From: Lophius americanus | Lineage: Eukaryota; Chordata; Actinopteri; Lophiiformes; Lophiidae | Reading direction: 5' to 3' | Assembly: GCA_037951165.1 (NCBI GenBank) | Contig: JBBDHG010000011.1 | Span: forward strand, 1,329,001 to 1,393,000 | DNA: 64,000 nt | The notes under the pieces: model-generated | What the model was told of the DNA's origin: nothing | Database searches by the model: none | What the model saw: only the letters and a program-made list of their open reading frames with translations | Position numbers and translations under genes: made by a program | Shown: one piece after another, positions 1 through 11,959 of the stretch | Position numbering within the stretch: position 1 is the stretch's first letter | How the letters are laid out: each line of letters starts with the position of its first letter

Positions 1-745
1 GCATCACATTCGGACTAAATCAGATCAACGGTTCAGAAGTTATATCCGAAAAACAGTGTTTTTGTAAAAATGTTCCGTCTCGTGAGCATAATATAAGCTA
101 ATAGAGTAAAACACAATGTATACATGATTGGTCTCCTCAAGTCTATTTATAGGCAACAAATTGAACTAAATTGGAACAACTGTTGAGAAAACGATGTCCA
201 GAAAATATTTGGAGATAAAGCTCCCTCTCGTGTCAGAAATGAAAAACCAACCTTTCCCAAAATCATTCCAGTTCTTCTTCGCACTAATTCATGAATCAAT
301 TTGAGAATGATTCATGAATTTAAGTTTTGAGTTATCGCGTTACCACGAAGGATCTGCTGCACGAACAATGTTTTTCGTAAAAAAAAAGTAGCCAATTTGG
401 ACTAAATGGGACTAATGGTTAGGAAGTTATGTCTGAAAAAATGTTTTTTCCTGAAAGCTTTCCGTAGTGAATAAAATATGAAATATTAGTGTCAAATGTG
501 ATATAAACAAGACATATCTCCTCACGTTGATTCATATGCACTAAATGTGAACAGTTTTAAAAGTATGGCCCGAAAATATTATTAATAGACAATTGACCTC
601 TCCCAGCATCATTAAAGTTCTTCCTCACACTAAGGTGAGGGGGTATAAAATATGAAAATTATCCATGTGACATTTTTTAAGTCATCCTGTTAACACAGAG
701 ATTCTGCAGCAGCAGTGGATACGGTGGTGGCGATGACTATTCGTT
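1..745 (+). repeat. Family A dispersed repeat, two partial copies
   Basis: Two successive partial copies of a repeat that recurs at nine other loci in this window. The first runs from the window edge to about 368 and ends in the shared block ACGAAGGATCTGCTGC. The second runs from about 385 to 740 and ends GATTCTGCAGCAGC. Both carry the shared inner phrases (GGACTAAAT near the start, GGAGATAAAGCTCCC, TTTCCCAAAATCATT, TTGAGTTATCGCG). No reading frame is conserved between copies, so this is a non-coding, non-autonomous repeat. The class is inferred from inverted ends seen in better copies (see 52251-52860). Confidence 0.75.
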
Positions 746-2160
746 AGTATCTCTGACTTAAGAGGGTCAAACTACAACTACAACTACAAGTGTGTTTTCA
801 CCATTGATGCCGGAACAAGAGCAGAGCTCACACTGTTGTAAAATCCACCTATGCATATCAAAATAGCCTCTCGTACTGGGGCACAGTTCCCCAAAATCAA
901 AGGAGACCTAGCAGGCCTTGCATTTAAGGGCTGAATCTCAATAACCTGAACATCCCAGAGGAGCTTCTACACCAGCGCCACTGAGAACATGACACGTCTC
1001 ATCATCACACCATGTTATCAATTCAAATCCAATGCAAGTGTGTCATGCGGAAGAACGTACGGACAGAGGAAGCTATATAACGTGTCTTAGCAGAGGTAAT
1101 TGAATGTCAAACGGCTTTATTTGAATTCCTGGCTGCATGTGGTGTCAGTTAGAATGGCTCCCACCCTCTCCATCTGTAAATAGACATACATCACGCCCTC
1201 TCATTCTATTTCTCTTTAATTGCATTCCGTTTTTGCAGCATAACAGTAAAGCGCAATTAAGACACTCTAAATATTTGCTGACAGCAATACTCTTCGAATA
1301 GTTCATCCCATTTCTAAATAAATTAAATTGAGCACCTTCAATGATAATAAGATCCCACAATTAGTCTTTATGTTTATCACTGCTACAAATGTGCAATAAA
1401 AACACAGTTGTAGATGGTTGTAATCGACACTAATTCTAACTATTCTCAACTAGACAAAACGCAGCTCACTAAATCTAACCGGTAATGGCAGGGAACGGTT
1501 GCAGCTTTCAAAGCATTTTCTAGTTGGAGCCCAGGAGATCCCTCTAGGGCCTCCCAGAGCAATGAAGCCGTCATCATGCCTCAAGAAGTGCAGTCTTTTT
1601 TTTCTTCATACTTTGGCTTATTTCAATTTATCAGGTCTACAGACATGCAATATAATCACTGAAGACTTAAGTCAAAATGGATCAGAGTCAAAGGTTTGTC
1701 AGAAAGAAGCCAAACCTGCCTTCAAATGTGGACACGCTCTTGAAACGCTCAAACATAAGGACTACACGGATGTCAAAGCACACTTTCTCATGCACGGTAT
1801 TTCAAACAGAACTCACACGCCTGTACACAAACGGAAAATCAATGAGGAACCTCATGTCGGAGCGAACGCAACCCTTGAAGTATAAGTTTTGACAGTTTGA
1901 CAGCACAGGCTGTCGTTAGTGTAGCAGGAAAGGCTCACAGATTCTGTCTCCTGGCCTCAGCGCCGCACCCCCTCTTAATGAAATTCACAGTATGACTTGA
2001 TGCGTGGAACTACACAAGCTTGAACAGCATCACGAGGTTGAGAGAAAACAAACAATATATATAAATATATGAAAATGCCAGCACAGATTCGGAGCTCAGA
2101 CAACTGCATTATCATATGGGCTTGTAAGATAAGATTGATTTGGAAGTAAATGTTCCAGAA
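746..2160. other. No supported feature
   Basis: Non-repetitive AT-rich sequence. Open frames up to 128 codons are present on the plus strand near 1.5-1.9 kb, but they have no recognisable motif, splice context or family similarity. I treat them as chance. Confidence 0.5.
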
Positions 2161-2164
2161 CACA

Positions 2165-2462
2165 CGTAATTATATCCTCGAAAAGTCTGGGATATTATGG
2201 AATCGTCATCACCACCGACACCACTGCAGATCCTTCGTGTTAAAGCAATAACTCAAAATCTATTTCTTCATTTTAAAATTTCAAAACCCCCTACATCTTA
2301 GTGTGAGGGTTAGGGTTAGGGTTATCTGGATTGCACATTCATATGGACCTGGATTTGGTGCATATGAATTACCTCAAGGAGATCTCTCACATACCAATCA
2401 TGTTTTATTTGTGTAGTTAAGTATTTTACACACAAGGGGGAGCATTTGAACAAAAAAAACAC
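2165..2462 (-). repeat. Family A dispersed repeat copy
   Basis: Reverse-orientation copy. Reading the plus strand it starts with the element's 3' end (AAAAGTCTGGGATATTATGG), then CTGCAGATCCTTCGTGTTA and AATAACTCAAAA, and continues to about 2460. A short run of three TTAGGG-like hexamers at about 2307-2325 lies inside it and seems to be local variation of the repeat. Confidence 0.75.
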
Positions 2463-2661
2463 TGCGCTTGTCTGAGTCATTAATACTTATCCAGAGAGCG
2501 CTGCTTTTCTTCTCTCCAGCTCCTGCTAAGCATTCACTTTCAACAATTTATAAATAAACTTATTAGAGAAAAAGGAATTGCCATAAATTTCAGCACTTGC
2601 CTATGTGCCATGTGGAAAAGAAATGTATAATGGAAGTGATACGCGCCAGTGTTCTCTTTGA

Positions 2662-5640
2662 CAAAATAATAATAATACATTTAATTTAGAACGCACTTTA
2701 CATTTGGATCGAATCTCGAGGTGCTACACAGGTAAAAGCAGATAAAAGCATCAATAGAAATCTAATAATAATTAAATAAAAATATGACCAAAAAGCAGCA
2801 ATGGTGATTAAAAGTTATAGGTTCTGCTAAAAAGGAAAGTTTTAAGTCCTTTTTTAAAAGTCTCAGTCGTCTGTGGAGCCCCTCAGATTGTCAGGGAGGG
2901 TATTCCACAGACGAGACCTGATCACCCGTGGTGCTGAGGTTAGTCCGGGGAGGGAGTAGTGAGTGAGGAGAGAGATCTTGTAATAATTCCTAGTGGAGCT
3001 GGGAAGCCGATGAAAGGAATGAAGAACGACGATGATGTGTTCGTGTTTACGCACTCTCATCAGGATCCTTGCAGCACTGTTTTGATCATATTTTAGTCTT
3101 TTATCAGGGATCACGATGAGAAGTGCGTTACAGTAATCCAGTTGGGAGGAGATAAACGCGTGGACCACCTTTCAGCATCACTCAAGGTGAGTGAAGAAAG
3201 GAGTTTGGAAATATTCCTGAGATGGTGAAAGGAGGTCTATCAGATGTGTTTGATGTGGGATTCAAAAGTGAGTTGATGGTCGAATCTTACACCGAGGTTG
3301 GTGACTGATGAAGAGAGGGGAATGTCGTGACCAGAGAAGGTAATACTGGTTATGGAGGAAGACTGGGTCTGATGTAGGGTTCCATTTAAAAATGCTTCGG
3401 TTTTGGAGCTGTTCAACTGGAGAAAGTGGTTTTTCATCCACACCTTTATCTCCTCCAGACAAGCGCGAAGAGTAGACAGGGGAAATGATGACGATGAGGA
3501 TGGAGAAGGTAGAGGAACATGTGTCAGTTGTTATGTAGATTTGCATGTCATCAGCGTAGCAATGGAATGAGAGTCGATATCGACTGATATCATGGCCAAG
3601 TGGGACCATATACAGTATTGCAGCAGACAGATCAAGAAGAATCAGCAGGGAAGGTGAACCAGCATCTGCTGCCATCCATAGGTCATTTGTAACTCTAAGC
3701 AGAGCTGTTTCTGTGCTGTTGGAAGAGCTAAAAACACGGCAACTACTTTTTCCAGTACTTTGTAGAGAGTTCAGAAATGGGCCTATAATTTGCAAAAACT
3801 TCTGGATCGAGAGTGGGTTTTTTGAGGAGTGCTCTGATTATGGTGGCTTTTAGGGCAGATGGAACAAAGCCGGCCTGGAGGGATTTGATTATTACAGCGG
3901 TGATCAGGGGACTGATGGAAGAGATGTAAGTTTTCACTAGGGCTGCAGGAAAGGGGTCGAGGGCACAGGTGGAGGGTTTCATCTGTCAGGTTGATATTCT
4001 CAACCTCTTGCTGTGAGATTTCTGGGAAGCACTTTAGAGACTGGGAGATCTCAAACTATTAGTAAGCAGACTGGATAGGTAGAGTGGAGGGACCAGAAAG
4101 AAGAGAACGAATTGAGTCAAGTTTCGATTTGAAGAAAGCCAGGAAATTATTACAATGCTCTTCTGTAATTTCTGTAAGTAGGGGAGTTTATGGTTTTAGA
4201 AGATGATAGATAGTGGAAAACAGCTGCTTACAATTTCCAGGACTGGTTTTGATAATCGAGTAGGACAGTGACCGTGCCTCTCTAAAGGATTTTGAGTAGG
4301 CTTTTGGTGCTCCTGAAAGGCTAGCTTGTGGACAGTGAGACTGAAGCCTTGTAACGCCGCTCAAGGGCACGCCCAGCTGCCTTCATTTTCTGTAGCTCGA
4401 TGGTGAACCAGAGGGCTGAGCGGGAGAAGGAGACTGTTCTAGATTTTACATGGGCGTGACAATTCAGGATGCTACTCAGGGAGTTGCTGTAGAAAGCCAC
4501 TGAGTCATTGGCTGATACAAAGTTTGCAGAAAGAAGATGGTGGAGGTCGACTGTCATGGTTTCTGGGTTGATGTTGATGAAGTAGATTTGATGTTTGGGT
4601 TTGGTTAGGGGGGGCACAAGTGACAATTCCATGGAGACGGCCTTGTGGACGGACACACCCAGATCATACACAAGCAGATTGCTGACATGATCAGAGTCAG
4701 TGATGACAAGATCCAAAGTGTGCCCCATGGTGTGGGTGTGGACATAGACAAGTTGCCTGAAATTAAAACAATCCAGTAGTTGTTAGAAAATTCAGCCGCA
4801 AACAACAGGAAGGGGAGTTGATATGGATGTTCATATCTCCAAGTACTATAATATTGGCAGAGGTTGTGCAAAAGGTTAAAAAAAGGTTGTACGTCTCAGA
4901 GATGAAGGCTGGGTTTGGTTTGGCTGGTCGGTAGATTAGAAGTATGGTCGTGGAGAAGGGGTGCTTACAATTAAATGCCAGGATTTCAAAAGAAGAGATC
5001 TCTGGCAAGGGCGTGGGAGACAAGTCCAAATCAGACTTTGGGTAGATGAGAGACAGACCACCACCACGACCAGTGCTGCAGGCTTTCTGGAGGTAACAGT
5101 AGCCTAATTAGACAGGTCTAATTCAGGACAAAAAATAAATCTGGTTGTTGCCAGGTTTCTCTAAGGCATATCACATACAAACACTCCAGAATTATTGGCA
5201 GAATAATTTATCATCACGCCAGTCGTGGAGACTAGCCCGGTATTAGCCTTTAGCCATGTACGAGACGCACAGAGGACGTTATTAGCCGTTATTTTCATGG
5301 TGACATGATGATAAAAAAGCTATCAAACACAGAAAGTGATCAACAGCAGCTTGTTGTCACAGGAGCAGTGATGAACAAGACGGATAAACAACCTGACATC
5401 AACGATGAACAAACAGAAACAGACATATAACGATGAAACAAACAGTTAGGGAAATGTCCGGGTGATGGTACACTTGCAGCAACAGGTAAGCAGACCGTCA
5501 CTAGACTCTTTAGAATCACTACAAATACAAATACAAATACAAATACAGAATAACAAATAAAAACACGGATATAAATCCAAAAGGTTTGCCGGCGAGCAAC
5601 AATAAAGGTATACTTATTGGATTATAATATTACAGGCTGT
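2662..5640 (-). mobile_element. L2-type (Maui-like) non-LTR retrotransposon, degraded
   Basis: A LINE inserted on the minus strand. Its 3' end is at about 2662, where the plus strand reads AATAATAATAATACATTTAAT, the short ATT-type tail typical of fish L2/Maui elements. Upstream (rising coordinates) come the 3' UTR, the end of ORF2, reverse transcriptase pieces, the apurinic-type endonuclease, and probable 5' sequence to about 5640 with a CAAATA repeat at 5521-5548. The order endonuclease, RT, short C-terminal region, ATT tail is that of the Jockey-superfamily L2 clade. The 5' limit is uncertain. It is dead: frames are broken and the RT core is deleted. Confidence 0.85.
2863..5130 (-). pseudogene. 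LINE ORF2 remnant (endonuclease plus reverse transcriptase)
   Basis: Minus-strand pieces in order of translation. Near 5075-5120 is a TGRGGGLSLIY stretch, and at 4763-5029 endonuclease sequence with LIYRPAKPNPAF and VLGDMNIHI (the Gly-Asp-x-Asn element). At 4600-4728 is GHTLDLVIT, the C-terminal endonuclease block. At 3743-3982 is the RT N-terminal region with SALKATIIRALLKKP and NYRPIS. At 3540-3690 are LLILLDLSAA and FHCYADD, the RT catalytic motif. At 2863-3168 is the C-terminal region with LDYCNALL and the LWNTLPDNLR end. The frame changes several times. LDLSAA is joined directly to ILYMVPLGHDIS, so the usual stretch holding the motif A aspartate and the PQGS motif is missing. It cannot encode an active enzyme. 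Confidence 0.85.
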
Positions 5641-5691
5641 AGAACTCTAAAGGAAAAGCAGCGAACAGACAACGCCAGTGCCCTCTCCATT

Positions 5692-5835
5692 TTTAATGAA
5701 ATACAGAGTTTTGGACATATCTTCACATTTAATTTGAGGAGCTGAATCAGGGGGATTGCTTGCAAAACTCCGGGGATCGGAGGCTTTTCAGGGATGTACC
5801 CTTGCTAATGGCAATGACAGTGCAGGCCTAGTTTC
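5692..5835 (-). repeat. Family A 5'-end fragment
   Basis: Reverse-orientation copy of the 5' end of family A. The reverse complement reads AGCAAGGGTACATCCCTGAA, then AAGCCTCCGATCCCC, then the region before CTCCTCAAATTAAATGTGAA. It lies directly beyond the L2-type LINE. Confidence 0.7.
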
Positions 5836-7825
5836 AGGTTTAAAATTAGTTCACCCCATATAACTATGTTGTTTCTTAAATTGTTATTTTTGATTCTTGT
5901 TATCCAAAAATCCATGCTGCATTTAAGTACTGCTGAAATGCTCGGACATCTGGCAATTTACAATTTTTACAAATACTTGCAATTTTAAAGCAACAAAGTG
6001 ATTTTCAGAGGCAGAATGGATTAGCTTGTCACCTAGATCTTGATAGAACATTTATCAACTATCCTTGAGATTCTATAGAGTACCCTATATATAATTTAAA
6101 TAGGCTACTGCCAGTTGCAAGACTTCTACTGCTGAGATTAGAAAACCAGTTCATACTGTTTGAATATGGAGGGGTTATTTTTTTATTAACAATCTGGATG
6201 GAAATTGTCAACATTTGTTCAATATTTGTTCTTTGATGTATTTGTATTATTTATGTGTTCAAATTGATTTGTGTTTGTGTGAGGCATTTGAGACACCCGT
6301 TGGTGGGTTTCCAATCATTATGCAAAATGACAAATCATTTATTAATCATCTAGTACACATATTTGATCATTTTGAAACTTGTGTCAATAATTAGCAGAAA
6401 TAGAGGACATATTTGTGTCACTTTATAGAATTCCTTATCTCAAGAATGTCCACTGTGCAAAAGCTGGACCACATATGAGCATACTAGCAGTGTCAGAAAC
6501 TCTTCAAAGTAATATATGTAGTCAAAAACTCAAATGGAACACATACTTTCAAGAGATGGATTTTGGTTAAGGCTGGTTTTAGCGGGAACCTTGAAAGGGA
6601 AGAGACATCATGGCTGTTTTTCAGCTGTGCTAAGTCAACCGTCATCTATCAGTGTGACAACATTTATCATTCCAAAGCTGAAATCCATCTTCATGTCCAA
6701 CATCCTGAATACAGATGAGTTAAAATGCCTCTGTAAATAATAAATAAAAAGCTCTCTGCACTGGTGAAAAAAGGTGACCCGTGAAATCTGGTTCTATCTA
6801 TGAGAAGTAAAATCACTGAAGGTGAAGTGAACTGCTAAAGCTCTGATCCTCTCTCTGTCTCTCTCAAGCCTTATCGTATTATCAATTCCCTTACTTGTTT
6901 GTTGCTGTGAGTGACACCTCATACTCTGCCTTATACAATATCTGTCAGATTGCATTATTAATGCTGATCGAGTGTCGGATGAAACGTCATGTGAATAAAC
7001 CGCCGCGGTGGAGGAGGGCAGAGAGGTCACAAAATGATCAAAGAATCACGCAGGAATAGATGACAGATGGGGTGTTTGTGCCTCGCCACGGCAACCCCAG
7101 GGAGTTTAAAATACAGCGATAAACAGCTTTTTCACGGAGGAGTGAATCCTGTTAATTTGTTGAGCTGGCGAAGTATTAAAAAGTATTACACGATAATAAG
7201 CTTCCCTTGTGGATACTCTTGCTTGCCACTTGAGGAAGTGTTTTACAATCCTGTAAATGACACAAATCACCTAAAGATCAAATTCCTGTGTGCAGCATGC
7301 TGTTGTGTGCCTCGTTGCAAAGTTATGGATTTACTTTAGGAAACTATAAACACTGTCATGTGGTAATCACTGCGCCCTGATTCCCTACTTTGCCTTGCAG
7401 AGTTGAGGAGGATTAAACCCGGGTTCTCTTCATCGCTAACCCAATAATATGTATGACAGAGCTGCAGGCGGCTGAGTGTTTACTGGCTCACACCTCTCTG
7501 AGGAGCTTGGATAAACTGCGTAGACAGACCTGATCTCTGCTCTCTCTCCATCACCTGTGCTCTGTTTCAGACTAAATCACTACTGATAGTACTGCAATGC
7601 GCCCCTCTGCTAACCTCTACATTATACTACACCATCACCTCCGTCTGACTGCAGTGATTTTCGGCTCGTCTCATATTGGGTGTAATCAAAACACAGAGCA
7701 GCAGTGCCTAAGCAAACACACCTCCGGTGAAGAGTACCATTAATGGGACAGGAATTTTGCTATAAGAGACTTTGGAAACTCTTTAAATCCGATTTTCATG
7801 AGCAAGCTTGCCCCCTGATTTTTAT
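5836..7825. other. No supported feature
   Basis: Unique-looking AT-rich DNA. No transposon motif, exon-like frame with splice signals or RNA gene was recognised. Confidence 0.5.
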
Positions 7826-7827
7826 TG

Positions 7828-8130
7828 CTTATAAATCCATTTCTTCTTTTTCTATAACCGCCTATCCTTCCCAATGTCCATCGACCCTGGAGCCCATCCC
7901 AACCAGCATTGAGTGAGGGTATATCCTGGACAGGCCACTAGCTCCTCTTAGTGTCAACACATAAAGAGTTAAATAACCGTTAAAGTAGCCATTCCGAACA
8001 GTATATTCCATGTTTTTGCTTCGGGAACCCGGGGGAACATGGAGAGAAAAAAAACACACAGAGAAGCTCCTGGTCCAGATTTAATATCCAGAAGACTCTT
8101 GGTGTGAGATGACAGTGATAACCACTATAT
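7828..8130 (-). mobile_element. tRNA-derived SINE copy, diverged
   Basis: The reverse complement of a very common fish repeat. On the plus strand, the tail side comes first (TATAACCGCCTATCCTT, GGAGCCCATCCCAACCAGC), then a central GGTATATCCTGGACAGGCCA, then the GAACCCGGGGGAACATGGAG block, and finally the region equivalent to the tRNA-like head (GTGTGAGATGACAGTGATAA, CCACTATATGACA). The same family occurs in the other orientation at 42590-42870. Divergence is high, so this is an old insertion. Confidence 0.7.
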
Positions 8131-9310
8131 GACAGAGGGTCCGGAGGGGAGCGGGAGTTAGTCAGCTATCATTGGGTAAGAGAGATAAAGCTAATTGAGA
8201 TATGGTGTAAGGTGTATTTTCAAAAGGTTTATATTTGTACTGTAACTGTTTATGGCGCTTTTCATGCAGGTCTGTCGTGGAAACTTATTTGCTGACAGGT
8301 TGACTTGAATTGATCTGACAATGAAGACAAAAGCAGTCTAATCAAGTGAGAGACTGAAGTATATGACAGTTGAAAAATAATCTAAGAATAAAGCACTAAG
8401 GGGAGGTCAAACAACGCTAAAACACAACAGGACCCAGACAGACATTATTGTGATCTGAATCAATTAGATCCTTTTATTTGGGAAAAATTCATGAAGAATC
8501 TACCAATAAATCCAACAAACTATCTGAGTATCACTCAAATCATTTCTTATTATGATGACAAATAACAAAGAAATAATAATACCAGCTGCCATTGTTTTGC
8601 GCAAGTGCAAAGAGGATATTTGGGTGAACTTGAAACAAAATATCTCCATTTTAATTTCATCTAACAACACCAACATCAGAGAGTTTCAAGACAGCACTCT
8701 CACTACTCAAACAGGCTTTTTTAATTCATTTTAGAATTTTCAAAATTCACCAGTGTGCACATTGGACTGTACAGATAAAATTTTGAAATATTTCAAAAAA
8801 AGAAAAACGAACTCTAAAAGTTCCTGTGGTCATCACTGTGGTTAAGAAATTTCCATCATGACATCACATCATGAGGTCTCGGTGAAACACCTCCAACATT
8901 TAATTATCTTTAGGATATGCCAAAACCAAACTGTGGGTAAAATGTCATGCAAATCTGTCAATAATTTTTTCTTTAATCAAACCTAAAATATCAGGTGAAA
9001 ATTTTCCCCCTATGATGGCTCTGTTGTCTCTGGATCACCTTTCAAGCGATTAACTCTTATTTCAAGAGTATTCATCAACTCTGATGCATTCAAACCTGGA
9101 CCCACTGGGAAATTAGTGGAGAAGCCTGATGGCAAAAAGATGGGTGACAGTGCAGTGTATCTGCATTTTGATGTCAGACCAGATATTCTGACAATAAATT
9201 GGACAAATATCAAGATTTTATCAAGAAGTAATTGTGATTTATTTTCTGTGTATATCTTGAATTGTCAGCTATATATTAAATAAATAATCAGCCAGAAACA
9301 CAACCCTTCC
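8131..9310. other. No supported feature
   Basis: AT-rich sequence with no recognised element. The stretch 8.99-9.24 kb has slightly higher complexity and could be part of an old dispersed repeat, but I could not match it to any other copy in this window. Confidence 0.4.
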
Positions 9311-9317
9311 ACAAATC

Positions 9318-9548
9318 AGCGGCCTTTTAGTGCCGGTCCCAACCCCAGATAAATGGGGAGGGTTGGGTCGGGAAGGGCATTTGACGTAAAACCTATGCCA
9401 AATCAATATGCGGAACACAAAACTGATTTCCTAACTAGACCTGCTGAAGCTGGGGTTAACAAATAATGTGACCAGTACTGTTTAACAGCAGGGTATCGGC
9501 GGTAACTATGGATGGAAACAGGTACAGCCAAAAGATGAAGAAGAAGAA
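9318..9548 (+). mobile_element. RTE-clade (Expander-like) 3' tail
   Basis: Contains GTGCCGGTCCCAACCCCAGA, TAAATGGGGAGGGTTGGGTC and GGGAAGGGCATTTGACGTAA, followed by AACCTATGCCAAATCAATAT, and ends in a GAA-type tail (AAGATGAAGAAGAAGAA). This block is the 3' end of RTE-type LINEs in fish and is borrowed by SINEs. A second copy is at 40981-41075, there attached to a tRNA-like head. Here I see no clear tRNA-like head, so it may be a truncated LINE or SINE. Confidence 0.65.
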
Positions 9549-9655
9549 CCTGTCATAAACATGGGATGCGTGGAGAAGAAGCAGTTTATACATGATATGA
9601 ACCCATATTGAATCACATGTGAATGTCCTTCTTTCCAAACCCACATCCATTCAGA

Positions 9656-9708
9656 TACACACACAAACACACACACACAAACAAACAAACACACACACAC
9701 ACACACAA
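9656..9708. repeat. CA-rich microsatellite, interrupted
   Basis: CA dinucleotide runs interrupted by AAAC units. The chance open frames on both strands here are translations of this simple repeat. Confidence 0.95.
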
Positions 9709-9709
9709 G

Positions 9710-11000
9710 TACAAGAGCTGCAGCACATTTCTCAATGCTCACTGGCATGGGAAATGTTTTGTTTGTTGTCTGCCTTCCAAGTTAGCCATCGGAAGTCCTT
9801 GGCAACACGACACACATTTTCAAGTCTATCACTCATGACAGCAGCATGATGCTTTATCCAAAGAAAGCGACAGCATACAAAAACACAAGCTGGGAGACTT
9901 CCACTCTCCTGTCAAAAAAATATGATGCTTTCTAATGAGCGCTCAGAGATAAGTGTGGACTGCAGTCTGTCAAATTCTGATGCTACATGTCTGCACAGTG
10001 AACGCCATCTGACTCTGTCAGCTGTGACTGTAAGCAGATCTCTGTCCTGCTCAGCTTAGATAGTGGAAGAGAAATTAAGTGAATTTGATCATCAGTGTGA
10101 TCGGCTCCGGAAGTTTAAAATTGAAGGCACACATTCATATTATTTATAAACGTGAGCATTGCTGTTAATGTGACATATTGGTATTCATAACAACCTAAAG
10201 TCATAGCATCTTTGGCTATGACTGCAAAGCGTGCCGCTACGGCTTCTTGTTTCCATCAGATTTAAATGGCTCTGTTATGGTTGTGAATCAAGTGAACCCG
10301 TATTTTCCCAGAATGCAGAGATGCGACCGCCTCATTCCCACTGGTAAAGGAACGTCTTCTGTTATGATCATTTTAATGATAAAGACGTCTCGCGCCATCT
10401 CCATTATTCAGTATGCAGAATGACTTTTTCTGAATAATGATTCACCCGGGACTTCTTTGATGAAAGTGTATTTGGGTGTAATAGATGGGCGATGAAAGAA
10501 AATGTAATGAGGAATACTTTGACTGAAATTGAAAGTAAATTTTTTGGACAACACGAATCACATTTTAAAAATGGTTTCTGATTGATAGTTCAGTTTGTCC
10601 ACTTTGATTCTGACGGGTATGAATTCATCCGCCTGTGTAATTTCTCACTGTGGGAAAACCTGATGTGCCTCCAAATTAGCAGAACGCCCTCTAAAGGGCA
10701 CTACTGAAACATAATTTACCACTAACGATACCTGGGGCTATTACCTTAGCTCAATAATAGCACCATTAATAGCTTCATGCTGGTGTAGCCAATTATTCTT
10801 TTTCCAAATAATATAATTAAGAAGCTGATTATATCATACCGTTTGACAGGATCTTCATATTCTGTACAGATTATAGTAATCTGTAATTCATTGGAGGTGT
10901 ATGATGTTTACCTTGGGTGATTCATCACCTTCTGCTTGCAACATTTCCCTGTCATGTGCCTTTCTTTTCAACTAGTCTAATTGGTAAGTTATTTCACACA
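9710..11000. other. No supported feature
   Basis: Unique-looking sequence. No exon, RNA gene or transposon piece was recognised. Confidence 0.45.
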
Positions 11001-11006
11001 AGTATA

Positions 11007-11285
11007 TCAAGTATCTTGGTGTCTTGTTCTCGAGGGATGGGAAAATGGACCATAAGATGGACAGGCGGATTGAAGCAGAATCAGTAATGTGGATGGTGTA
11101 TCGGTCCGTCGTGTCGAAGAAAGAGCTAAGTTGTAAGGAAAATCTCATCATTTACCAATCCATCGCTGTTCCATCCTTCACTTATGGTTATGAGTTTTGA
11201 GTAGAGATTGAAAGAATGAGGTCAAGGATACAAGCGGCTGAAATGAGCTACTTTCATAGGGTGGCTGGGCTCAGACTTAAGTTAA
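11007..11285 (+). pseudogene. RTE-clade LINE ORF2 fragment, first half
   Basis: With frameshifts, the plus strand reads KYLGVLFSRDGKMDHKMDRR, then a stretch with VYRSVVSKKELS, YQSIAVPSFTYGYE and ERMRSRIQAAEMSYFHRVAG. These are hallmark segments of the C-terminal part of fish RTE (Rex3/Expander-like) ORF2. It stops at GGCTGGGCTCAGACTTAA because another element is inserted. The remainder resumes at about 11605. Confidence 0.85.
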
Positions 11286-11437
11286 GATGAACGTTATTGC
11301 CCCCAAAGGGGAATTTATTTTAGACTTGGTCCAACTACAATTTCATAGAAAGCACAAAAGAAGATATATACACATGCGCACAAATACATGTGCAAGTGTA
11401 AAAACATATATCTACCTACTCATACTTAAATATACAT

Positions 11438-11469
<32 letters not shown>

Positions 11470-11604
11470 CATCCGATGGCATGTGCGCATGTTTTAGTAG
11501 ACTGAACCTGGCTATGAGATACTATTGAGGAGCTTCACGGACCTAGGAAGGAATGAATGTTTATAGCGGATCAGTCTGCTTGTGGGGATCCTTCTTAGGA
11601 AACA
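11286..11604 (-). mobile_element. Retroelement 3' end nested in the RTE copy
   Basis: This interval interrupts the RTE frame. On the plus strand it begins CGTTATTGCCCCCAAAGGGG AATTTATTTT, the reverse complement of a fish LINE 3' terminus that reads AATTCCCC..GGG..AATAAAG. A plus-strand copy of that terminus is at 46408-46440. It includes a CA/TA microsatellite and a GAGGAGCTTCACGGACC block. The flanking RTE frame resumes immediately afterwards, so the order of events is readable: RTE insertion first, then this one. Confidence 0.65.
11434..11469. repeat. CA/TA microsatellite
   Basis: Short CA run followed by about ten TA units, inside the nested retroelement. Confidence 0.95.
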
Positions 11605-11932
11605 CTACGAAGCTCAGACATCCGGAGGGAGCAGCTGCTCAATCGCTTAGAGAGGAGCTACTTGAGGGGATTCAGGTAATTAGGATGCCCACTAGACGCC
11701 TCTCTTTGGAGGTTTCCCAGGCAGGTCAAAGGGGTAGGAGACCCCGAGGTAGACCCATAACTCGCTGGAGGGACTATATATCTCATCTGGCCTGGGAACA
11801 CCTCAGAATGGAGAATGAGCTGGAGGGTGTTTCTAGGGAGAGGGACTTCTGGAATACCCTTCAACGCTTGCTACCAACACTACCCGACCCCAAAAAGGCA
11901 GAAGAATGGATAGATGGATGGAAGGATCGTAG
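11605..11932 (+). pseudogene. RTE-clade LINE ORF2 C-terminus, second half
   Basis: Resumes at GCTCAGACATCCGGAGGGAG. A plus-strand frame (about 11650-11925) reads RRPRGRPITRWRDYISHLAW, then VSRERDFWNTLQRLLPTLPD. This is the typical end of fish RTE ORF2. It is followed by the tail GGATAGATGGATGG, the GGAT-type 3' end of this LINE. It belongs to the same insertion as 11007-11285. Divergence and lost codons show it is inactive. Confidence 0.88.
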
Positions 11933-11959
11933 GATAGTTGGAAAAAGGCCAAGTGATTG

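Noticed and set aside
1499..1885. 128-codon plus-strand frame
   Set aside because: It does not begin with ATG, has no domain, and other frames overlap it.
2306..2325. Telomere-like TTAGGG hexamers (also CCCTAA-like at about 47290-47305)
   Set aside because: Only two or three units, inside or near dispersed repeats; too short for an interstitial telomere array.
9619..9849. Histidine/threonine-rich frames on both strands
   Set aside because: They are translations of the CA microsatellite.
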